64,000 bases of DNA from Cohnella sp. SGD-V74 (GTDB lineage: Bacteria; Bacillota; Bacilli; Paenibacillales; Paenibacillaceae), in NCBI RefSeq assembly GCF_003001675.1, contig NZ_PVYW01000015.1:176379-240378 (forward strand). Reading direction: 5' to 3'. How positions within the stretch are numbered: position 1 is the first letter of the stretch; every line of letters begins with the position of its first letter. The notes below the pieces were generated by a model. That model ran no database searches. It was not told where the DNA came from and saw only the letters and a list, made by a program, of their open reading frames with translations. Position numbers and translations under genes: made by a program. Below are positions 58,333 to 64,000 of the stretch, in pieces.

Positions 58333-60567
58333 TCACTTGCCGGAACCTGAAATCCTGTGCAGCAGCGTCGCCAATTCGGCTCTCGTCAGCCATTGGCTCG
58401 GACCGAAGGATTCGTAGGTTTTCGGCACGGCTCCGCTTTTATCCCGATATCCGGTTGCCCATTGCCGATCATACATGTATTGAACAGCTTGTCTCTCCGT
58501 CTTCGGCGCTTCGGTCCAGTAGGAGACCAGAATTCCCGCCATTTGTGCCCTCGTGATCGGTTCGTTGGCCGCCTTGCGGTTATCCGGCCCTCCCCGCACC
58601 GGCAAGCGGAGCTCGGCGGCGAAGCGATACCCGTCTTCCGCCCACCAGGACGGTTTCTCGCCTTGTGCCTCTTGCCCCCCGTCATAGCGATAGAGCAGCG
58701 TCAGCAATTCCGCTTCCGTCAACGCCCCGGATGGAAGGATGTAGGCTTTGGGCGGTTTATTTCCGTCTTTCATCTCGATTCCTCGCAAATACCCGTTCTC
58801 AATCGCCCATGAGACGCTTTCCGCCCAATAAGCTTTCGGATCGTAATCCGGGAATCGAGTGCCGATGTCAATCGGTTGCCGGTCCGGAAGCGCCTCGGGG
58901 GATGTCGTTCCTTCGGACTGGGCTGCCGGGAGGAAGCTCCCCGCCCCGGTCTTGAATGAAAAGCGATCATAGAGCGCTCCGTTCCTGTGAACGGTCAGCG
59001 TATACGTTTCATTCGGCTTCAAGGATTCTCTTGGAATGATTCGGTAATCCCGAACGCTCTGGCTGACTCCAAAGTCGTACACATCGACCTCCACGCTCTT
59101 CGACTTCGAATCGGCCAGCGCAAATTGGTAACGTCCAGCCGTCTTGATCCGATAGGTAACGGGAAATCCGCCATACGAAGGAAGCGCGCTTTTTAAGCGA
59201 TTGTTGACGTAATCGACGTAGTACGGATTGATAAGCTCCACTCCGACTTGGCCGTCATAGGGATAGTGGACAGGCTCGGCATTCGGTTCGACTTCGTCGG
59301 AAATCAGTACAATGACGTCCTCATAACGGCCTATCCCCATTTCCGTATTGCTGTCGGTAATGAATCCTTGTCTGTAGGAGGTATCCATGACTACGATATC
59401 GATGACTTTATCCAAATCCGTTATCCCGTTTAAGCTTGCAAAATAGATCGCGTTCGATTTCCCCGCTTGCCGAGCAAGTTCGTAAGGAGTCGGTCCGTCA
59501 TGAATGCTCGCCGGCTTATCCGTGTAAAGATATTTGGCGTAATCCCGGGCAACTTCGCTAAGTCGTTCGTCGAGCTTCATCGGAGCGAGATTCATCTTGG
59601 CCCTCACTTCGTTGAGCCTGGACAGCGCGCTCTCCAAATCGGCAGGCGGCTTATAAGGAACCTTCGGCTCGATGCCGGGCGTCTCCAGCGGCAATTCGGG
59701 ATTAGCCGGCTGCTGCGGAACGCGAACCGGGGCGTTAGGGTTCGTGGTGGTGTAGTTGAACTGATCGAACCATTGGCCTTGTTTCTTCACCGTTACCGTA
59801 TAGGTGCGGTTTTGAGAAGCAATATCTTCCGGGAACAAGTATTTCGTTAGTCCAGCGCTTCCCGAGAAATAAGGAACCTTCCGCCCCTCCTGATCCGTAA
59901 TTTCAAAGTCGTAATCTCCCTGCTCAACGAACGTATACGTCACAACGTAGCCGGTAAGCTTCCATGGGATGCTGAACACTTCAAACGGATCCGGTCTCTC
60001 CATCCCGCTGCCGAACATGTTGTCGGGGACGACCTGATCGTCATATGGATAATGATACGGTACGGTCTGTTGAAGATTAGCCAACCCTGTATTAATAACC
60101 AAGTAATCGCCCGCCCGACCAATTCCGATCTCGATAAGCCGATGATCCAGCAGCCCTAATCTGTGAAATGGACCGGACATAAATTGATCTATGCCCGATT
60201 TGACGTCTTGACCCCAAAGCTGCTCGACGACTTCTCCGAATGACGCCGCTTGCCCCTGGTAACCTGCAAACAGGATTCTTTCCTTCGGTCCTTCGCCCGT
60301 AAATCCGTCCAATCCGCGTTGTTGTTCGTGTTGAACGACGCGATGCTTACTCAAGTATTCGGCATGGCTTTGCGCCGACTGATTCAAATACGGATTAAGA
60401 ACAACCTGGCCCACGCCGACTTTACCGCGAATCTGATTGAGATAATTCATCGCTTCGTAGTGCTCGTTAGTGAAGGATGGATTGGCGTAAGCGCCTTGAA
60501 TCGGAAAGCCGGTGGAAAAAAGAACGATTGCTAGAAATGCCAGCAACGCTTTCATGATTTGTTTCAC
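58333..60567 (-). CDS. secreted protein with two CAP domains and C-terminal SLH repeats
   Basis: Residues 1-28 of 744 form a signal peptide. A CAP (SCP/PR1) domain follows (~35-160: LNQIRGKVGVGQVVLNP, SAQSHAEYLSKH, GPFHRLGLLDHRLIEIGIG), then a beta module, a second, shorter CAP domain (~310-420: LSRLNEVRAKMNLAPMKLDE, SNTEMGIGRYEDVIVL) and another beta module. Three degenerate SLH repeats close the protein (WAESVSWAIENGYLRG, WWAEDGYRFAAELRLP, AVQYMYDRQWATGYRD). The second CAP lacks the HEQ/H-type pocket of the first. Bacterial CAP proteins have unclear roles, with spore coat or adhesion suggested for some. The GTG start has AAAGGGG upstream. Confidence 0.85.
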   Translation of the reverse strand: MKQIMKALLAFLAIVLFSTGFPIQGAYANPSFTNEHYEAMNYLNQIRGKVGVGQVVLNPYLNQSAQSHAEYLSKHRVVQHEQQRGLDGFTGEGPKERILFAGYQGQAASFGEVVEQLWGQDVKSGIDQFMSGPFHRLGLLDHRLIEIGIGRAGDYLVINTGLANLQQTVPYHYPYDDQVVPDNMFGSGMERPDPFEVFSIPWKLTGYVVTYTFVEQGDYDFEITDQEGRKVPYFSGSAGLTKYLFPEDIASQNRTYTVTVKKQGQWFDQFNYTTTNPNAPVRVPQQPANPELPLETPGIEPKVPYKPPADLESALSRLNEVRAKMNLAPMKLDERLSEVARDYAKYLYTDKPASIHDGPTPYELARQAGKSNAIYFASLNGITDLDKVIDIVVMDTSYRQGFITDSNTEMGIGRYEDVIVLISDEVEPNAEPVHYPYDGQVGVELINPYYVDYVNNRLKSALPSYGGFPVTYRIKTAGRYQFALADSKSKSVEVDVYDFGVSQSVRDYRIIPRESLKPNETYTLTVHRNGALYDRFSFKTGAGSFLPAAQSEGTTSPEALPDRQPIDIGTRFPDYDPKAYWAESVSWAIENGYLRGIEMKDGNKPPKAYILPSGALTEAELLTLLYRYDGGQEAQGEKPSWWAEDGYRFAAELRLPVRGGPDNRKAANEPITRAQMAGILVSYWTEAPKTERQAVQYMYDRQWATGYRDKSGAVPKTYESFGPSQWLTRAELATLLHRISGSGK

Positions 60568-60715
60568 TGAGTCGCATCCCCTTTCGACATAAGTGGTTCT
60601 ATTATACTACAACTTTTTTACCACAAACCTTGAAGATTTCGTTTATTTGGAAACCAGATTAGGAGAATCCGCAATGCAGCAAGCTCAGCCAGGTTTGTCC
60701 CGCAAAAGAAAAAAA

Positions 60716-60735
60716 GCCGTCTCGTATGAGACGAC
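60716..60735 (-). terminator. Rho-independent terminator after glyA
   Basis: CGTCTC pairs with GAGACG around a 4-nt loop (GCCGTCTC...GAGACGACC), followed by seven T on the minus strand. It lies about 25 nt past the glyA stop. Confidence 0.85.
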
Positions 60736-60759
60736 CTCTTTCGTTATGCATTCCCCAAA

Positions 60760-62010
60760 TTAATATTCCAGGTTCGGATACAAAGGATATTGCGCGGTCA
60801 GATCGGCGACGATCTTGCGGGCTTGATCCAGCTTCGCTTCGTCCTTCGTATTCTTCAGCGTCAGCGCAATGACTTGCGCGATCGTCTTCATCGCGTCGAC
60901 GCCCATGCCGCGCGTCGTGATGGCCGGAGTACCGATCCGGATGCCGCTCGTGATGAACGGGCTTGTCGGATCGAACGGGATCGCGTTCTTGTTGACGGTG
61001 ATCGCGACCGAATCAAGCACGTGCTCGGCTTCTTTGCCCGTAATGTTCAGGTTGCGGGTATCGATCAGCATCAGGTGGTTGTCCGTGCCGCCGGACACGA
61101 TGTTCAGTCCTTCGGCTACAAGCGCTTCGGCCAGAGCCTTGGCGTTCACGACGACGTTGCGCGCGTAATCTTTGAACGAAGGCTGCAGCGCTTCGCCGAG
61201 AGCGACCGCCTTGGCCGCGATGATGTGCATCAGCGGGCCGCCTTGCGTTCCCGGGAATACCGCTTTGTCGATCGCGGCCGCCCAAGCTTTGCGGCACAGA
61301 ATCAAGCCGCCGCGAGGACCGCGAAGCGTCTTGTGCGTCGTCGTCGTAACGAAGTGCGCGTAAGGCACCGGATTCTGATGCTCGCCGCCGGCCACGAGGC
61401 CCGCGATGTGCGCCATGTCGACCATGAACAAAGCGCCTACGTCATTGGCGATTTGGCCGATTTTCTCGAAATCGATCGCGCGCGGATATGCGGAAGCACC
61501 CGCTACGATCAGGCGAGGACGGTGTTTGAACGCCGCTTTGCGCAGCTCCTCGTAATCGATCGTGAACGTCTGGTCGTTAACGCCGTAAGCGACGAAGTTG
61601 TACAGCAGGCCGGACGCGTTAGCCGGGTTGCCGTGCGTCAAGTGGCCGCCGTGCGCCAGGTTCATGCCCAGCACCGTGTCGCCCGGCTTCAGGACGGCCA
61701 GGTAGACGGCCAGGTTCGCTTGCGCGCCGGAGTGAGGCTGAACGTTGGCGTGCTCGGCTCCGAACAGCTCCTTCGCGCGATCGCGCGCGATCTGCTCCGG
61801 AATGTCGACGTATTCGCATCCGCCGTAGTAACGTTTGCCCGGATAGCCTTCGGCATATTTATTCGTCAGCACCGTGCCCATCGTTTCGAGAACGGCTTCG
61901 CTGACGATATTTTCGGAAGCGATCAGTTCGATGTTGTCGCGTTGACGTTTCAATTCCAGGTTCAGAGCTTTGACGACTTCCGGATCTTGATTGCGCAGAT
62001 TTTCCAACAT
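60760..62010 (-). CDS. glyA: serine hydroxymethyltransferase
   Basis: GlyA converts serine and tetrahydrofolate to glycine and methylene-THF, the main one-carbon source. The 416 residues show IELIASENIVSEAVLE, YPGKRYYGGCEYVD, PHSGAQANLAVYLAVL, and the PLP Lys in VTTTTHKTLRGPRGG. GGGAGG precedes the ATG. It follows ywlG, and both are predicted to be under the ZTP riboswitch upstream. Confidence 0.97.
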   Translation of the reverse strand: MLENLRNQDPEVVKALNLELKRQRDNIELIASENIVSEAVLETMGTVLTNKYAEGYPGKRYYGGCEYVDIPEQIARDRAKELFGAEHANVQPHSGAQANLAVYLAVLKPGDTVLGMNLAHGGHLTHGNPANASGLLYNFVAYGVNDQTFTIDYEELRKAAFKHRPRLIVAGASAYPRAIDFEKIGQIANDVGALFMVDMAHIAGLVAGGEHQNPVPYAHFVTTTTHKTLRGPRGGLILCRKAWAAAIDKAVFPGTQGGPLMHIIAAKAVALGEALQPSFKDYARNVVVNAKALAEALVAEGLNIVSGGTDNHLMLIDTRNLNITGKEAEHVLDSVAITVNKNAIPFDPTSPFITSGIRIGTPAITTRGMGVDAMKTIAQVIALTLKNTKDEAKLDQARKIVADLTAQYPLYPNLEY

Positions 62011-62052
62011 AATAGCTATTCCTCCCGTTTTGCAATTCAGATTGGTCTTTCG

Positions 62053-62667
62053 TTAATCGCAAGCGTTCGAAGATTGGCTTCCGCCGGTCCCTTCTTCGAC
62101 CGGGGCCGAGGCTCCGGTCAGCTCATACACGGCTCTGGCGCCCCCGATCAGCTTCGGCCGGGTCGCCGCCATGTTCACTCGGGCATGCCCGATCTCGCGA
62201 ACGGACGGCCTAAGCGGAACCGCCACGGGACGAAGATGCATCCCGATCAGCGTCTCGCCGATGTCGATGCCCGCGTGTACCTGCACCGCTTCGACAAGGC
62301 ACGGCTCCTCCATGCGGCGATAAGCGTACGCAGCCATCGAGCCGCCCGCTTTCGGAACAGGGACCGCCGACACCTCCGTCCAGCCTTGAGCTTCGGCCAG
62401 CCGGCGTTCCGTTACGAGCGCCCGGTTCAGATGCTCGCAGCATTGCCAGACGACGTGTACGCCGATGCGCTCCCGCGCCCGCTCCACGCCCTTGTGGATT
62501 TCGCTCGCGACCTCTTCCGCCCCAGACGTCCCGATGCGCTGTCCTCTCACTTCGCTTGTGCTGACACCCAGCACGACTATCTGGCCCGGACGGACGTTGC
62601 CCATCCTTGCCAATTCGTCCATCAAGCCTTCCACCTGATCGGCTATCGAACGAGACTCCGCAGTCAT
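62053..62667 (-). CDS. ywlG: TIGR01440/DUF436 family protein YwlG
   Basis: This is a conserved protein of unknown function, 204 residues from the preferred ATG (AGGAGG 9 nt upstream). Visible features are VLGVSTSEVRGQRIGTSGAEEVA, the VQHE-like EHLNRALVTERRLAE region, and a Gly-rich PKAGGSMAAYAYR. It precedes glyA as in B. subtilis. Between the riboswitch terminator and its start lie ~160 nt with a second promoter-like palindrome. Confidence 0.85.
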   Translation of the reverse strand: MTAESRSIADQVEGLMDELARMGNVRPGQIVVLGVSTSEVRGQRIGTSGAEEVASEIHKGVERARERIGVHVVWQCCEHLNRALVTERRLAEAQGWTEVSAVPVPKAGGSMAAYAYRRMEEPCLVEAVQVHAGIDIGETLIGMHLRPVAVPLRPSVREIGHARVNMAATRPKLIGGARAVYELTGASAPVEEGTGGSQSSNACD

Positions 62668-62712
62668 ACCCGACAACCTCCTAACCGCACAGTTGTTCCG
62701 TAGACGACAATA

Positions 62713-62727
62713 CAGGTATTATACCTG
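62713..62727. promoter_or_regulatory. palindrome CAGGTATTATACCTG overlapping a TATAAT
   Basis: A perfect 15-bp palindrome covers a minus-strand TATAAT, ~45 nt upstream of ywlG. The -35 is weak. It could be an internal promoter with its operator between riboswitch and gene. Confidence 0.4.
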
Positions 62728-62819
62728 AATTCCCCCGGCTCAAACATCGGGCGGATGTCGAACCGCGTCGCAGAGCGCCTCCAGCCGGCGTTCGCGATCA
62801 GCTTCAAGCGGGAAAAAGA

Positions 62820-62942
62820 CAAAAAAGAGCAAGCGCGCTTCTCGCACGCTGCTCTTCGCCCAGGCGACCGGCCGTCATTCCGATGCTCCACCGTGGTATA
62901 CTCCACTTGTCGTCGCCAGTCACATCGGAACCTTGAAGTTAT
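62820..62942 (-). ncRNA. ZTP (pfl) riboswitch with intrinsic terminator
   Basis: The minus strand shows the ZTP aptamer landmarks in order: GUGACUGGCG, a small hairpin GUGG-AGUAUA-CCAC followed by GGUGGAGC, then CCGGUCGCCUGGGC, the conserved pseudoknot end. A terminator follows directly (GAGC...GCUC arms at 62827-62854, then six T). ZTP binding, which signals a 10-formyl-THF shortage, would open the terminator and raise ywlG and glyA. A sigma-A promoter lies just upstream. The match is by recognition of the consensus, not a search. Confidence 0.88.
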
Positions 62943-62948
62943 ATTCCC

Positions 62949-62977
62949 ATCATACCGAAGGTCTGCCAAAAAATCAA
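62949..62977 (-). promoter_or_regulatory. sigma-A promoter of the ZTP riboswitch
   Basis: TTGATT (-35) and TATGAT (-10) are exactly 17 bp apart; transcription would start near 62942, at the beginning of the aptamer. Confidence 0.7.
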
Positions 62978-62985
62978 TCACCGGC

Positions 62986-63576
62986 TTACGAATCGCGCCG
63001 TTCCCGATCCCATTTGTCGATCAGCGTCATTAAAATGTCCTCGATCTCGTCGGCCGTCCGCTCATAGAGAGACAACGGTCCCCCGAACGGGTCGGCGATA
63101 TCGAAGTCCGGAATAGTCCGCTGCAGCTCGAACAACCGCGCCTTCTCCTCGTCCGTCAAAGCTTCTCCGAGCAGCTGCTTCACCTGCCACTCCGAATACA
63201 GCCGCTCCGCCTCCGCCACGTCGTCCATGACCGGATCTCCGCGCAGCGCGTATTCCTTCAGCGTATACGTCTTGGACAGCGCTTCGGGGTATCTTTCCAG
63301 AATCGCCCTCTTGTGTCCCGCCGTCATCGTCAGAATAAGATTGGCCCACAGCACCTCTTCGGCGGACAGCGGCGTCGAAGCTCCGGGAAGCTCCAGATTG
63401 CGCCTTCTGAGCGCCTCCGCCGCGTTCGGCGAGATCGGCGAGCCGCTGGCGGCGGCTATGCCCGCCGAGCGAATCTCCAGCGGCTTGCCGCTGCGGGCGG
63501 CCAGGTCCTTGAAGATCGCTTCGGCCATCGGACTGCGGCAAGTGTTGCCCGTGCATACGATCAAAATCCGATTCAT
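62986..63576 (-). CDS. ywlE: low-molecular-weight phosphatase, probable protein arginine phosphatase (YwlE-like)
   Basis: The active loop is VCTGNTCRSPMAEAIF (~8-23). The Thr after Asn is, in B. subtilis YwlE, the residue that selects phospho-arginine over phospho-tyrosine. The general-acid Asp is in DPFGGPLSLYERTADEIED. The protein would reverse McsB arginine phosphorylation, which marks proteins for ClpCP. It has 196 residues against 150 in B. subtilis because of a ~40-residue charged insertion (res ~100-145) before the DPFGG loop. GGGGGAG precedes the ATG. rpiB (ywlF), which in B. subtilis lies next, is missing. Confidence 0.88.
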   Translation of the reverse strand: MNRILIVCTGNTCRSPMAEAIFKDLAARSGKPLEIRSAGIAAASGSPISPNAAEALRRRNLELPGASTPLSAEEVLWANLILTMTAGHKRAILERYPEALSKTYTLKEYALRGDPVMDDVAEAERLYSEWQVKQLLGEALTDEEKARLFELQRTIPDFDIADPFGGPLSLYERTADEIEDILMTLIDKWDRERRDS

Positions 63577-63623
63577 GGTCTCCCCCTGCCAACATGTTGT
63601 GATGGATAGTCTCTATCAGCACT

Positions 63624-63668
63624 CGCCGAGAGGACTCCCGCTTCTGCAAGCGGTGAGGTGAATCGGCG
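63624..63668. repeat. nested hairpin upstream of tnpB
   Basis: Outer arms CGCCGA and TCGGCG enclose an inner perfect CCGCTT-CTGC-AAGCGG hairpin. It lies ~110 nt before the TnpB start and might mark an element end. Confidence 0.4.
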
Positions 63669-63780
63669 ACCTCCAGAACATGCCCTCAAAGATGCGCTTT
63701 CCTTCCGTCTGTATTCGCGTTAAAATGAAATGAGAACATACATTCGCAAGATGGGTTTGGAGGGAGGTGAAGTTGAAGTC

Positions 63781-64000
63781 ATGTCGGATTTAACGATAGT
63801 ATACAGGACCCACCAAGTGTGGGTCAAACCCGGCCACCGGTTGTTTGCGTACCTGGAGCAAGCCTGTCAGAACGCCAAAAACCTGTACAATACGACCAAC
63901 TTTTATATCCGTCAGGTGTTTACTTCTTTTGGGCGGAACGAGCCCCTTCAGCCGTTGCAGCAACAAGTGATGAACACCCTGAAAACGCAACTCGAAGCGA
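63781..64000 (+). CDS. tnpB: TnpB (IS200/IS605 OrfB) family protein, cut by the right edge
   Basis: Only the first 73 residues are visible. YRTHQVWVKPGHRLFAYLEQ, NAKNLYNTTNFYIRQVF and the PLQQQVMNTLKTQ helix match the N-terminus of IS605-type TnpB, an RNA-guided nuclease linked to IS elements; the catalytic RuvC part lies beyond the window. An upstream GGGAGGTGA is rather far (~13 nt) from the ATG. Element borders and any tnpA cannot be seen. Confidence 0.8.
   Translation, partial: MSDLTIVYRTHQVWVKPGHRLFAYLEQACQNAKNLYNTTNFYIRQVFTSFGRNEPLQPLQQQVMNTLKTQLEA

Noticed and set aside
60790..62703. Long plus-strand open frame (~637 codons) opposite glyA and ywlG
   Set aside because: It is a GC-driven mirror of well-supported minus-strand genes, with Arg/His/Gln-rich nonsense composition. 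Similar mirrors oppose nuoM, nuoL, murA and atpD.
62664..62981. 105-codon minus-strand frame between ywlG and ywlE
   Set aside because: It runs through the ZTP aptamer and its terminator and has no ribosome site.

Overview
The window (GC-rich, with many GTG and TTG starts) looks like chromosome from an endospore-forming, flagellated Firmicute of the Paenibacillaceae (Paenibacillus or Cohnella type). Evidence is the sporulation genes spoIID, spoIIQ and spoIIID, the Bacillus-like order mbl-flhO-flhP, three SLH-domain surface proteins with the SLH-polymer gene csaB, and an eleven-subunit complex I operon without NuoEFG. This placement is inferred from gene content and synteny; no rRNA or tRNA is visible. 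Nearly every gene lies on the minus strand. The exceptions are a three-gene signalling cassette (44.6-48.3 kb), a small gene at 58 kb and a TnpB fragment at the right edge.

From left to right: (1) 1-11.3 kb, cell envelope: a truncated SLH protein, tagO, tagA, csaB, a 72-aa unknown, a DUF5693 membrane protein and phosphoglucomutase. (2) 11.34-12.28 kb, a non-coding array of about 18 tandem repeats of 49-51 bp. (3) 12.3-22.9 kb, lipid, sporulation, motility and cell-shape genes: fabZ, a CDP-alcohol phosphatidyltransferase, an EpuA-type peptide, flhP, flhO, mbl, spoIIID, an HD-GYP-like protein, spoIIQ, spoIID, murA and a DUF1146 gene. (4) 22.9-36.4 kb: a subtilisin-like protease, nuoABCDHIJKLMN and dps. 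(5) 36.6-48.3 kb: a ~2,590-residue SLH surface protein divergent from a membrane protein, a sensor kinase and a response regulator. (6) 48.4-55.7 kb, the complete F1Fo ATP synthase operon with atpI and an atpZ-like gene. (7) 55.9-64 kb: mnaA, upp, a small LSm-like membrane protein, a CAP/SLH protein, glyA and ywlG behind a ZTP riboswitch, ywlE and the start of a TnpB gene.

Several groups appear to work together. MnaA makes UDP-ManNAc, and TagO and TagA use UDP-GlcNAc and UDP-ManNAc to build the lipid-linked disaccharide of a wall polymer. CsaB probably pyruvylates a wall polymer to which the three SLH proteins could bind. Complex I (probably fed by a donor other than a NuoEFG module) and ATP synthase form one energy block. 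The sporulation genes carry candidate sigma-E (spoIIID) and sigma-F (spoIIQ) promoters.

The most interesting points are the tandem repeat array, two matching TTCCCG-N6-CGGGAA palindromes between the giant SLH gene and the divergent two-component cassette, the ZTP riboswitch followed by a second promoter-like palindrome, an HD-GYP protein with altered catalytic residues, and the LSm-like membrane peptide.
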